Positions 1 through 7,699 of a stretch of 64,000 nt of DNA are shown one piece after another. The notes under the pieces were generated by a model. It did not search any database and had not been told where the DNA came from. It saw nothing but the letters and a program-made list of their open reading frames with translations. The position numbers and the translations under genes are program-made. This DNA is from Streptomyces sp. HSG2 (GTDB taxonomy: Bacteria > Actinomycetota > Actinomycetes > Streptomycetales > Streptomycetaceae). Within the stretch, counting starts at the first letter, position 1; every line of letters starts with the position of its first letter. The stretch covers positions 248,001 through 312,000 of the forward strand of contig NZ_CP066801.1 in the NCBI RefSeq assembly GCF_016598575.1, in the 5' to 3' direction.

Positions 1-1
1 G

Positions 2-1039
2 TTGGAGGTCGACACCGCACTCCCCGTCCGGCGCCTGCTCCAGGCCGCCCGCCAGGTGCGGGGCGTCCTGGCCCCGCTGATCCTGTCCCTGGCCGAGCGC
101 GAGGGCACCCCCATGGGCACCGGCGCCCGCGACGAACTGGCCCGGATGCACCGGCGCGCCGCGACCTACCGCCGGCTGGCCGAGGAGATCGCCCGCGTGC
201 CCGGCGCCCGCGTCGTCAAGGGACCGTCGCTGGCGCGCCACTACCCCGAAGGGGTCCTGCGCGCCCTGGGCGACCTCGACGTGGTCGTACCCTCCGAAGC
301 CGCACTGTGGCAGGTCCTGGCCCTGGCCCTGGACCACCACGACAGCGACGAGGCCGAACTCACCCACCTCGACGACCGGGGACGGCCGCACCTCTACGCC
401 GGCCTATGGTGGCCCGGCGAGGACCCGCTACTCGACCCCGACCACGGCATCGAGGTGACCACCTTCGCCTTCGCCGGCGACGGCGAAGGCGTCCCGCTGC
501 GCGCGGCGCTGCCCGACGACCAGGTCCTCGCCGACGTCCTCTCCCTGGCCGAGGAGCGCTTCCAGCGTCCCTACACCGTCAAGGACGTCCTCGACCTGGT
601 CTGCGTCATGACCTCACCCGCCGCCCCGGACCCCCGGGAACTGGTCGCCGCCGCCGAACGGTTCGCCCTCGCCCCCGAACTGCTCGCCCTGTGCGAGCGC
701 GTGCGCGCCACGCCCTCGCCGGCCACCGCCGTCCCCGACGAACTGGTGGCGGGACTGCGCGGCCCGGCCGCGGCAGAACTGCGCCGCCGCGCCGGGGCAC
801 GGCCCGCCCCCGCCCGCCGCCTCCACGGCATGCAACTGACCTCACCGCTGCGCCGCGGGGAAGGCCACCGTGTCACCGAACACCGCTGGAGCGAAGGGGC
901 CATCAGCCGCACGCCGGTCGGTGACTTCCTGCTCGTCACCGACGAGCTCGTCGACCCCGCCCTGCACGCCGACGCCCTGGAACGACTGGCCGAGCTGGCC
1001 CCCTGGCCACTGCGGCTCTCCGGCCGACGGGAGGCTTGA
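2..1039 (+). CDS. Nucleotidyltransferase-family protein (5' end outside window)
   Basis: The frame is open to the window edge, so the TTG at base 2 is probably not the true start and the gene is likely 5'-truncated. Residues about 65-100 contain a glycine/serine turn (VKGPSLARHYP) followed by GDLDVVV, the metal/nucleotide-binding pattern of the uncharacterised nucleotidyltransferase family (NTP_transf_5 type). The C-terminal half looks helical and has no recognised catalytic motif. The stop lies 3 bp before the ABC ATPase start, so the genes are probably co-transcribed. Members of this family occur in some RiPP clusters, where their substrate is often unknown. Family assignment rests on the motif only; no substrate can be inferred. 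Confidence 0.7.
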   Translation: MEVDTALPVRRLLQAARQVRGVLAPLILSLAEREGTPMGTGARDELARMHRRAATYRRLAEEIARVPGARVVKGPSLARHYPEGVLRALGDLDVVVPSEAALWQVLALALDHHDSDEAELTHLDDRGRPHLYAGLWWPGEDPLLDPDHGIEVTTFAFAGDGEGVPLRAALPDDQVLADVLSLAEERFQRPYTVKDVLDLVCVMTSPAAPDPRELVAAAERFALAPELLALCERVRATPSPATAVPDELVAGLRGPAAAELRRRAGARPAPARRLHGMQLTSPLRRGEGHRVTEHRWSEGAISRTPVGDFLLVTDELVDPALHADALERLAELAPWPLRLSGRREA

Positions 1040-1042
1040 GCC

Positions 1043-1981
1043 GTGGCCGTCATCGAAGTCGAAGAGCTGACGCGTACTTTCAGGAACCGGCGGGGTCAAC
1101 AGGTCACGGCCCTGGACCATGTCGACCTCCAGGTCGGCCAGGGCGAGGTGCTCGGCTTGCTCGGGCCCAACGGCGCGGGCAAGACGACCCTCTCCCGGAT
1201 CCTCACCACCCTGCTCGTTCCCACCTCGGGTACCGCCCGGGTGGCGGGCTTCGACGTCGTGGATCGCCCACGCGAGGTACGCCGCCGCATCGGCCTGGTG
1301 CTCGGCGGCGACCGGGGTCTGTACGGCCGTCTGACCGCCCGCCAGAACCTGCGCTACTGGGCGGCCCTCCAGGGCCTCGACCCCCGGGCCGTGCGCCGGC
1401 GCACCGAAGAAGTCCTCGAACTCCTGGGCCTGGCCGCGCGCGCCGACGACCGGGTCGAGACCTTCTCCCGTGGCATGGTCCAGCGCGTCCACCTCGCCCG
1501 CGCGCTCCTCGGCGAGCCCGACGTCCTGGTCATGGACGAGCCGACCAACGGCATGGATCCGCACGCCGGCGCCGGCTTCCGCGCTCTGGTCCGCACCCTG
1601 CGCAGCAACGGCACGACCATCGTCTTGACCACCCACGACATGCAGGAGGCACAGACCCTGTGCTCCCGTGTCGCGCTGATCGACCACGGTCGCATCCTGC
1701 GGATCGGCTCCGCCACCGAACTTCTCGCCGAGCTGCGCGCCCCTCGCACGCTGACGGCCGTGGGCGTGAGGGCCGACACCGCCGCGCGCATCGCCGCTCT
1801 GCCCGGCAGCGCCACCACCGATGCCGAGGGCAATCTCACGGCCCGCCCGGCCGACGACGAGAGTCTGGCCCAGGCCCTGCTGCTACTCGCCCAGGCCCGC
1901 GCCGAGTCCATCGCGGTCACCGCCCCGGGACTGACGGAAGTCTACCGGACCGTCATCGAGGACCGGGAGTTCACCCTGTGA
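1043..1981 (+). CDS. ABC transporter ATP-binding protein
   Basis: This 312-residue ATPase carries Walker A (GPNGAGKTT, about residue 40), a variant signature (FSRGMVQRVHLARAL, where LSGGQ is replaced by FSRGM) and Walker B plus D-loop (VLVMDEPTNGMDP). An H-loop lies in LTTHDM. It is typical of the DrrA/CcmA-like ATPases that pair with ABC-2 permeases for export or self-immunity. The GTG start sits 3 bp after the nucleotidyltransferase. The stop overlaps the following permease start (GTGA), implying translational coupling. The exported substrate is not shown by the sequence; a lipophilic or peptide product is the usual case. Confidence 0.93.
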   Translation: MAVIEVEELTRTFRNRRGQQVTALDHVDLQVGQGEVLGLLGPNGAGKTTLSRILTTLLVPTSGTARVAGFDVVDRPREVRRRIGLVLGGDRGLYGRLTARQNLRYWAALQGLDPRAVRRRTEEVLELLGLAARADDRVETFSRGMVQRVHLARALLGEPDVLVMDEPTNGMDPHAGAGFRALVRTLRSNGTTIVLTTHDMQEAQTLCSRVALIDHGRILRIGSATELLAELRAPRTLTAVGVRADTAARIAALPGSATTDAEGNLTARPADDESLAQALLLLAQARAESIAVTAPGLTEVYRTVIEDREFTL

Positions 1982-2736
1982 TCGGCGCCGCCGCGCGGGC
2001 CCAGGGCGTGATCCTGGTCCGCTCGCCGGGGATGCTCGCCACCCTGGCCGTCATCCCGCTGTACTCGCTGGTCTTCTTCCACTTCCTGCGCGGCCACGAC
2101 CGCGCCGACCTGGCCACCACCGTCGCCCTCACCGCGTTCGTCATGAGCCTGTGGTCCCACGCGGTGTTCGTCGCGGCCGAGACCGTCGACGACGACCGGT
2201 CCGACGGCACCCTGGAGCTGTCGCTGCTCACACCGGAGCGCTACCTCGTGGCCCTGGCCGTGCGCACCTTCACCACCACCCTGCTCGCGTTGCCGGTGCT
2301 GCTCGAGGTCGTCCTCATCGGTCGATGGGTGTTCGGCTTCGACGTGGCTCTGCGCGATCCCGTCACCGCGCTGGCCGTCACCGTCCTGCTGATCGCCGGC
2401 TGCGCCGGCGCCGCCCTGCTGGTCAGCGCGCTGATGATCACCGCCCGCGGGGCCCGCACCCTGCAGAACTCCTTGACGTACCCCTTCTATCTGCTGGGTG
2501 GCCTGATCCTGCCCGTCGACCGGCTGCCGGCCCCGGCCGACTCACTGGCCAAGGTGTTCTTCCTCTCCTGGGGGACCGACCTGCTGCGCGACGCGGCCGC
2601 CGGCCCGGTCCCGCACCTGGCACCGCGCCTGACGGTGCTGTGCGCCCTGATCCTGGCCCAGACCCTGCTGGGCGCGTATCTGCTGCGCCGCGTCCTGGCC
2701 TCCGTACGCAGCGGAAAGAGGGTCCTCCATGACTGA
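1978..2736 (+). CDS. ABC-2 type transporter permease (first of two)
   Basis: A roughly 252-residue membrane protein starting at the GTG that overlaps the ATPase stop. About six hydrophobic segments are visible, beginning near TLAVIPLYSLVFF and ending at the C-terminal LILAQTLLGAYLL. A longer upstream reading in this frame has no membrane character and is a shadow of the ATPase gene, so the GTG start is preferred. It pairs with the next permease to form the heteromeric membrane part of the exporter. No substrate-determining motif was recognised. Confidence 0.88.
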   Translation: MIGAAARAQGVILVRSPGMLATLAVIPLYSLVFFHFLRGHDRADLATTVALTAFVMSLWSHAVFVAAETVDDDRSDGTLELSLLTPERYLVALAVRTFTTTLLALPVLLEVVLIGRWVFGFDVALRDPVTALAVTVLLIAGCAGAALLVSALMITARGARTLQNSLTYPFYLLGGLILPVDRLPAPADSLAKVFFLSWGTDLLRDAAAGPVPHLAPRLTVLCALILAQTLLGAYLLRRVLASVRSGKRVLHD

Positions 2737-3553
2737 CCGCCCCGCCCCCGTGCCACCGGCCCGACGCTCGGCGGGGGCCGTGCTCCACCTCGTCGGCTAC
2801 GGGGCGCTCGCCGCGTACCAGGACTACCGGGCCATGTTCACCTGGCGCTCGTGGCTCGGCGGCTGGGTGGTACGGCTACTGTGCCAGGTGCTCTTCTTCG
2901 CCAACCTCGGGCAGCTCCTGGGCTCCCCCGAGCAGCAGGGCCACCTCGCTCTGGGCAACGCCGTCGTCCTCGGCCCGCTGGGCGCCCTGGGCGTGGTCAC
3001 CTCCACCGTCGGCGAACTACGCTCGGGCACACTGCAGTTCCTGCTGATCAGCCGCACACCGCCGTTCCTCGCACTGGCCTCGCGCGGTCTGCACTGGGTC
3101 GCCGACGGCCTGCTGACCTCGACCGTCGCCCTGCTGACCGTGCACCTGCTGCTGCCCGTCCCACTCCACTGGCCGGCCCTGCCCGCGATCCTGGGCGTCA
3201 ACGCCCTGATGACCTTCGGCGTCTACTGCCTCGCCCTGTGCCTGTCCGGGATCGCGCTGCGCAAACCGGAGTGGCGGATGTACCTGACCGTCGCCACGAC
3301 CATCACGCTCCTGCTGGTGGCCGGCGTCAACACCCCCGTACCGAGCAGCGGGCCGGCTGCCCTGGTCGCCGCCGTGCTGCCGGTCAGCCACGGACTCGCC
3401 GCCGTACGCCAGTTGGCCCTGGACGGCACGCTTCCGGCGACCCTCGTGCTCCAAGAGGCGCTCGTCCTCGCGGGATGGGCCGCGGGCGGCTTCCTCCTGC
3501 TCACCCGCGGCCTGAGGCACACCGTCCGGTCCGGCGCCCTCAGTCTGCGCTGA
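2729..3553 (+). CDS. ABC-2 type transporter permease (second of two)
   Basis: A 274-residue integral membrane protein with about six hydrophobic stretches (for example VVRLLCQVLFFANLG and VATTITLLLVAGV). Its ATG overlaps the end of the previous permease by 8 bp, so the two are probably made in a fixed ratio. Together with the ATPase it forms a complete ABC-2 exporter. The gene ends 12 bp from the convergent LuxR-type gene on the other strand, and no strong terminator hairpin is visible between them. Confidence 0.88.
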   Translation: MTDRPAPVPPARRSAGAVLHLVGYGALAAYQDYRAMFTWRSWLGGWVVRLLCQVLFFANLGQLLGSPEQQGHLALGNAVVLGPLGALGVVTSTVGELRSGTLQFLLISRTPPFLALASRGLHWVADGLLTSTVALLTVHLLLPVPLHWPALPAILGVNALMTFGVYCLALCLSGIALRKPEWRMYLTVATTITLLLVAGVNTPVPSSGPAALVAAVLPVSHGLAAVRQLALDGTLPATLVLQEALVLAGWAAGGFLLLTRGLRHTVRSGALSLR

Positions 3554-3565
3554 GGGCGGCCCGGA

Positions 3566-3784
3566 TCAGGCCCGGAACCCAAGCTGGGACGCGAGCACCG
3601 CCAGCTGCGTCCGGTTGCGGGTACCGGTCTTCTTCCGCAGGTGGCGCAGGTAGGTGTCGACGGTGTGCCGGCTGATGCCCAGCCGCTTCGCTATGGAGCA
3701 GTAGGTGTCGCCCCGGGAGAGGAGGGCGAGCACCTGCTGCTCGCGCGGCGTGAAGCTGAGGGCGGCGGCGGTGCTGTCGGACAT
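3566..3784 (-). CDS. Small LuxR/GerE-type DNA-binding regulator
   Basis: A 72-residue protein that is essentially a stand-alone GerE helix-turn-helix: FTPREQQVLALLSRG, then AKRLGISRHTVDTYLRHLRK. No receiver or ATPase domain precedes it, so it resembles GerE-like single-domain regulators rather than a response regulator. The ATG at 3784 is the first start that does not include non-homologous, low-complexity sequence. It lies 53 bp downstream of the small peptide gene on the same strand and convergent to the ABC exporter, so it probably regulates this locus. That role is inferred from position. Confidence 0.85.
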   Translation of the reverse strand: MSDSTAAALSFTPREQQVLALLSRGDTYCSIAKRLGISRHTVDTYLRHLRKKTGTRNRTQLAVLASQLGFRA

Positions 3785-3837
3785 GACGAACTCCTGTGAC
3801 GGATCGCGGACGTACGGCGGATGGAGGCAGGTGCGTC

Positions 3838-4029
3838 TCAGCCACCCCAGGAGGTGTCCGCGGTGCACTTCTGGCCGACCGAGCATTCCTCCGCGACCGT
3901 GCGCGTCACGTCGGCCGGGTGCCCGGCTGTCCGGACCAGCTCCGCCACCCCGGCCGTGACGGAGCAGACGGCGGTCAGTACCACGGCCAACACGAGCCGG
4001 ACGGGCAGGCAGGCGCGCTTCATCTTCAT
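3838..4029 (-). CDS. Small secreted or membrane peptide, candidate RiPP-like precursor
   Basis: A 63-residue ORF with a good ribosome-binding sequence (AGGAA, 8 nt before ATG). Lys/Arg residues at positions 2-5 are followed by a hydrophobic segment (about residues 8-28), then a short tail. The tail ends with a two-cysteine stretch, ECSVGQKCTADTSWGG. This reads as a signal peptide or membrane anchor plus a short Cys-containing C-terminus. It lies between a LuxR-type regulator and an IS element, near an ABC exporter and nucleotidyltransferase. I do not recognise a peptide family. It could be a secreted small protein or the precursor of a modified peptide; no modification enzyme is present inside the window. 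Confidence 0.5.
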   Translation of the reverse strand: MKMKRACLPVRLVLAVVLTAVCSVTAGVAELVRTAGHPADVTRTVAEECSVGQKCTADTSWGG

Positions 4030-4449
4030 GGGGGGTGTTCCTTCTCTCCCGGCTTCCGGGCCGGGGGTCGGTTCCTGACAGGGACCAGACTGTCGTGTCC
4101 ACGCCCCGCGAACGACCCTTCACCCCCTCATCAAAGTGCCTGGCACGAAGACGACGGGCGGCGTAACGGATCTTTCGTCATATCGCAGGCGCGCGTGGCC
4201 CGTCGGACGTCCGCCGTCGACCCGAAGGCCCGCCCGCCAGGGTCGGCGCGGCCGGTCGGGCGGGAAGCATCCGGCCGTGGTAGGGCGCGATCCGCCCGCT
4301 CGACGATCCCTGGCACCGCCCGCCCGCCGCACCGGCACTCCGATGCGCGCAACCGGGAGGCCCGACCCGCCGCGGACCGACCCGTGCGAGGCCGCTTCCC
4401 CCGTTATGTTTTCTGCGGTTCCGCAATGGGGCCGCCGGCCTCCGGGCCC
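4030..4449. other. Intergenic region upstream of the peptide gene
   Basis: About 420 bp without a convincing gene; long open frames here are GC-rich shadows without family features. It should hold the peptide/LuxR promoter. The only clear structure is a short inverted repeat, GACAG-N8-CTGTC, at 4077-4094, about 50 bp upstream of the peptide start. It could be an operator, but there is no independent support. Confidence 0.45.
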
Positions 4450-4459
4450 GGTATGACTG

Positions 4460-4665
4460 TGTCCCCCTGTCGATGGCATGACCTGGGGGGTGGTGTCGCC
4501 GCGGTCCGGGGGTGTTCGTCGGAGACGCTGATCAGAGGTCCGGCCACCGTCCGGTCCGGCGCAATGCCGGGCAGTTCGCGGGCGGCAGGTCTGCATAACG
4601 TGGATGCGCGAGCACGACGCCCGAGCCGAGGCCGGCACCGCCAACACCCCCTGGGAAGGGGCACT
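4460..4665 (+). ncRNA. Candidate IS110 bridge RNA region
   Basis: In IS110-type elements the non-coding stretch between the left end and the transposase encodes a structured bridge (seek) RNA that pairs with target and donor DNA. Here about 200 nt of non-coding sequence precede the transposase start. It begins with a stem-loop (CCCCC at 4463-4467 pairing with GGGGG at 4486-4490) and continues with further GC-rich pairing potential around 4540-4600. Existence and position follow from family knowledge; the individual guide loops were not resolved by eye. Confidence 0.45.
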
Positions 4666-5883
4666 ATGTTCGAGATCGAAGACGTGGGCGTGTTCCTGGG
4701 CTTGGACGTCGGCAAGACCGCTCACCACGGCCACGGACTCACCCCGGGCGGGAAGAAGGTCTTCGACAAGCCCCTGCCCAACAGCGAGCCCAGGCTGCGG
4801 GCCGTCTTCGACAAGCTGCGCGAGAAGTTCGGCACCGTCCTGGTGATCGTCGATCAGCCCGCCTCGATCGGTGCCCTGCCGCTGACCGTGGCCCGCGATG
4901 CCGGCTGCAAGGTCGCCTACCTGCCCGGACTTGCCATGCGCCGGATCGCCGACCTCTACCCGGGCGAGGCCAAGACCGACGCGAAGGACGCCGCCGTGAT
5001 CGCGGACGCGGCCCGCACCATGCCGCACACCCTGCGCTCCCTGGAACTGACCGACGAGATCACCGCCGAGCTCACGGTCCTCGTGGGTTTCGACCAGGAT
5101 CTCGCGGCCGAGGCCACCCGCACCAGCAACCGGATACGCGGCCTGCTCACCCAGTTCCACCCCAGCCTCGAACGCGTCCTGGGCCCGCGTCTGGACCACC
5201 AGGCCGTGACCTGGCTGCTGGAGCGCTACGGATCCCCGGCCGCCCTGCGCAAGGCAGGCCGCCGCAGACTCGTCGAGCTGATCCGCCCGAAGGCCCCGCG
5301 CATGGCCACCCGGCTGATCGACGACGTCTTCGACGCCCTCGACGAACAGACCGTCATCGTCCCCGGCACCGGCACCCTGGACATCGTCATCCCCTCCCTG
5401 GCCGCCTCGCTCGCCGCCGTCCACGCCCAGCGCCGGGCGATGGAAGCCCAGATCAACGCCCTGCTGGAGGCTCACCCTCTTTCCCCGGTCCTGACGTCGA
5501 TGCCCGGCGTCGGCGTCAGGACCGCCGCCGTCCTGCTGGTCACCGTTGGCGACGGCACCAGCTTCCCCACCGCCGCCCACCTCGCCTCCTACGCGGGACT
5601 CGCCCCGACAACGAAGTCTTCCGGGACCTCGATCCACGGTGAGCACGCACCCCGAGGCGGAAACCGGCAGCTCAAACGGGCGATGTTCCTGTCCGCCTTC
5701 GCCTGCATGAACGCCGACCCGGCCTCCCGCGCCTACTACGACAAGCAACGCGCCCGCGGCAAGACCCACACCCAGGCCCTCCTCCGCCTCGCCCGTCAAC
5801 GCATCAGCGTCCTGTTCGCCATGCTCCGCGACGGCACCTTCTACGAATCCCGGACACCGACGGACATCGAGCTCGCCGCATAG
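4666..5883 (+). CDS. IS110-family transposase
   Basis: A 405-residue serine/DEDD recombinase of the IS110 family. The N-terminal RuvC-like domain shows LGLDVGKTAHHG and VIVDQP, then AKTDAKDAAVIADAAR, which carry the acidic DEDD residues. The C-terminal Tnp_20 domain shows MPGVGVRTAAVLL and YAGLAPTTKSSGTSI; the serine after the SG turn is the likely nucleophile. The ATG at 4666 follows GGGAAGGGG. Length is normal and no frameshift is visible, so the element may be active. A longer upstream extension in the same frame is non-homologous and was rejected. Confidence 0.93.
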   Translation: MFEIEDVGVFLGLDVGKTAHHGHGLTPGGKKVFDKPLPNSEPRLRAVFDKLREKFGTVLVIVDQPASIGALPLTVARDAGCKVAYLPGLAMRRIADLYPGEAKTDAKDAAVIADAARTMPHTLRSLELTDEITAELTVLVGFDQDLAAEATRTSNRIRGLLTQFHPSLERVLGPRLDHQAVTWLLERYGSPAALRKAGRRRLVELIRPKAPRMATRLIDDVFDALDEQTVIVPGTGTLDIVIPSLAASLAAVHAQRRAMEAQINALLEAHPLSPVLTSMPGVGVRTAAVLLVTVGDGTSFPTAAHLASYAGLAPTTKSSGTSIHGEHAPRGGNRQLKRAMFLSAFACMNADPASRAYYDKQRARGKTHTQALLRLARQRISVLFAMLRDGTFYESRTPTDIELAA

Positions 5884-5956
5884 CTTCAGCAAGCCCGAAC
5901 CACCCGAAACCCGACAGAGATGCCTTGACGAAAGACATAGAGGCACCCTCCTCCTA

Positions 5957-6005
5957 TTCTGTTCGCCTTGACCACAGGGCCGCCCCCCGGACGGCCCTGA
6001 CAGAA
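5957..6005 (+). promoter_or_regulatory. Nested inverted repeat before the TrmB/LuxR-type regulator
   Basis: An outer repeat TTCTGT (5957-5962) / ACAGAA (6000-6005) encloses a hairpin CAGGGCCG (5975-5982) / CGGCCCTG (5992-5999). It ends 19 bp before the regulator's ATG, just downstream of the IS110 right end. It could be an operator or an attenuator-like leader; there is no T tract. Confidence 0.35.
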
Positions 6006-6024
6006 CGGGTGAGGGACGCGGGCC

Positions 6025-7137
6025 ATGGGACTGGACGACACACTGGCCGCGGCCGGCGAACTACAGGACTCGGACATAGCCGTCTACGCCTGGGTGCTCG
6101 GACACGGCTCGGCGTCGGTCGACGCCATCGCCGCGCGGACCGGAGCGGACGCCGGGGAGGGTGCCGCCGCCGTCAAGCGCCTGCTGAAGCTACGCCTCCT
6201 CCAACAGCACCCCGACGAGCCCGCCACCGTCTTCGCGGTGGCACCCGAGACCGCTGCCGCCCAGCTCGCCGCGCCCGTCGAGGCCGAGATCCTCCATCAG
6301 CGACAGAGACTCTCCGGCATCCGCAGGGAACTGCTGCGCGCCGCCCCGACCTACGACAACCGGCGCTCGGCCGTCGGGGCGGTCGAGGTCCTGGAGAACC
6401 TCCACCTCGTGCGCGAGGCCCTCGCCCAGGCCTCCGAACGCTGCTGTGAGGAGATCATCGCCAGCCAGCCCGGCGGCGGTGCCCGCGTCTCCGAGGCGAT
6501 GGAGGAAGCCCTCGTCCGCGACCGGGCCGTCCTGGAACGCGGCGTCAGGCTGCGCACGCTCTACCACCACACGGCACGCTTCAACGGCCCCAGCCAAGCC
6601 TACGTCGCCGCCGCCTCGGCCCTCGGCGGCGAATACCGGACGGCCCACGAACTCTTCGGCCGCCTCATCGTCTTCGACCGCGAGACCGCCTTCATCCCCG
6701 TCCAGGGCGACAGCTGGGGGGCCGTCGTCATCCGCGAGCCCTCCACCATCGCCTACCTCTGCGAGATCTTCGAGCAGACCTGGGACCGGGCCACCCCCTT
6801 CACCGCGGCGGTAGGCCAGCAGCTCGAGACGGTCTCCCGCGAAATCCACGAGACGATCGTCCGGCTCCTCGCCGCCGGCCTCAAGGACGAGGCGATCGCC
6901 CGCCGTCTGGGCATGTCGCTGCGCACCGCACGCCGCCACATCGCCGACATCATGGGCGACCTGGGCGCCGAAAGCCGCTTCCAGGCCGGCGTCCGCGCCG
7001 CGGCCCAAGGCCTCTTGGACGCCGACGAGCCGGACGCAACCCTCGTCGCCCCCTCAGCCCGCCCCGGTGTGGGGCCCGTTCCCACCCCGCCCCCCTCCGG
7101 AGCGCCGGAGCGGCCACACGGGAACAATTCTTCGTGA
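6025..7137 (+). CDS. TrmB/LuxR-type transcriptional regulator
   Basis: A 370-residue protein with an N-terminal winged-helix-like region (about residues 20-60, VDAIAARTGADAGEGAAAVKRLLKLRL), a long central sensor-like region, and a C-terminal LuxR HTH (LKDEAIARRLGMSLRTARRHIADIM, about residues 285-310). This architecture is common in Streptomyces regulators near peptide and other biosynthetic clusters. The start is supported by GAGGGA upstream. The IS110 element lies immediately upstream, so its native promoter may have been displaced. Targets are not known; the adjacent cupin-like gene and exporter are candidates. Confidence 0.85.
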   Translation: MGLDDTLAAAGELQDSDIAVYAWVLGHGSASVDAIAARTGADAGEGAAAVKRLLKLRLLQQHPDEPATVFAVAPETAAAQLAAPVEAEILHQRQRLSGIRRELLRAAPTYDNRRSAVGAVEVLENLHLVREALAQASERCCEEIIASQPGGGARVSEAMEEALVRDRAVLERGVRLRTLYHHTARFNGPSQAYVAAASALGGEYRTAHELFGRLIVFDRETAFIPVQGDSWGAVVIREPSTIAYLCEIFEQTWDRATPFTAAVGQQLETVSREIHETIVRLLAAGLKDEAIARRLGMSLRTARRHIADIMGDLGAESRFQAGVRAAAQGLLDADEPDATLVAPSARPGVGPVPTPPPSGAPERPHGNNSS

Positions 7138-7181
7138 CTGTCCGGAAGGCGCGTCGTGCGAGATGCTGGGCGCACCCAGCC

Positions 7182-7202
7182 GCGCGGGCCGCGGGCCCGC
7201 GC
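7182..7202. terminator. GC hairpin between regulator and cupin-like gene
   Basis: GCGCGGGC (7182-7189) and GCCCGCGC (7195-7202) form a perfect 8-bp stem with a 5-nt loop, 45 bp after the regulator stop. There is no T tract, so terminator function is uncertain. Confidence 0.3.
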
Positions 7203-7234
7203 GCCCGACCCTCCGGACCCACCCCAGGAGCCCC

Positions 7235-7699
7235 ATGTTCAGCGCGTCTTCGGCAGCCGAGGGCGCCCCGCCCCACGTGCGCGAACTGGCGCAGTTCCTC
7301 GCCGTGTGCGACGGCCGGGAGCCCGCCATCCTGTGGCCCGAGCAGGACCACGCGCGCGACGGCCACGACGCGGCCGCCCGCGCGAGCGAGACCCGCGAAC
7401 TCGCCCGGCTGACCGGCCTGCGCCCCTCCCTCGCCTGCCACCTCGCCGACGTCGAGGGCCCCCGGTGCAGGTCCAACGGCTCGGCCGACTGCCTCCTGGT
7501 CCAGCAGACCGAAGGCGCCGGATCCTTCCGGCTGCCCGCCGGTCCTGCGGACGAGCCCCCCTTCTCCTGCCGCCTGCGCTCCGGCGAAGTGCTGTACGTA
7601 CCCCCCGGGCGCGGTTGGCGGGCCGACCTCACCCCCAACGCCAGGCTGCTGCTCATCAGCCTGGCCTCCAACGGCCCATACGAACACCACCCCGGGTAG
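7235..7699 (+). CDS. Cupin-like (degenerate JmjC/Cupin_4) protein
   Basis: A 154-residue protein starting at the ATG 4 nt after AGGAG. Residues about 85-150 match the pattern of a Cupin_4/JmjC barrel (LLVQQTEGAG, then LRSGEVLYVPPGRGWRADL and LLLISL). The metal-binding HxD...H triad of active hydroxylases is not evident, and the protein is shorter than typical members. It may be a non-catalytic or shortened cupin. It lies 97 bp downstream of the TrmB/LuxR-type regulator, with an intervening hairpin. A RiPP-tailoring role is conceivable from context only. Confidence 0.55.
   Translation: MFSASSAAEGAPPHVRELAQFLAVCDGREPAILWPEQDHARDGHDAAARASETRELARLTGLRPSLACHLADVEGPRCRSNGSADCLLVQQTEGAGSFRLPAGPADEPPFSCRLRSGEVLYVPPGRGWRADLTPNARLLLISLASNGPYEHHPG

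Larger units (their letters stand above)
4450..5949 (+). mobile_element. IS110-family insertion sequence (ends approximate)
   Basis: About 1.5 kb with one transposase gene. The right end is inferred from the sequence after the transposase stop: TTGACGAAAGACATAGAGGC at 5925-5944, a pattern common at Streptomyces IS110 right ends. The left end is inferred from a -10-like TATGAC at 4452 and the non-coding region before the transposase. IS110 elements lack terminal inverted repeats and long target duplications, so the exact borders cannot be read from one copy. If the ends are joined in a circle, TTGACG (right end) and TATGAC (left end) would be about 18-20 bp apart. That matches the family's junction promoter. 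Confidence 0.7.

Noticed and set aside
3838..4029. Lasso-peptide precursor interpretation of the small peptide
   Set aside because: The leader is hydrophobic like a signal peptide, and no conserved Thr leader motif or Gly/Asp ring pattern is visible; no lasso maturation enzymes in the window.
4120..5946. Long minus-strand open frame opposite the IS110 transposase
   Set aside because: It mirrors the transposase codons, is rich in Gly/Val/Asp without domain patterning, and shows no family motif; a GC-driven shadow.
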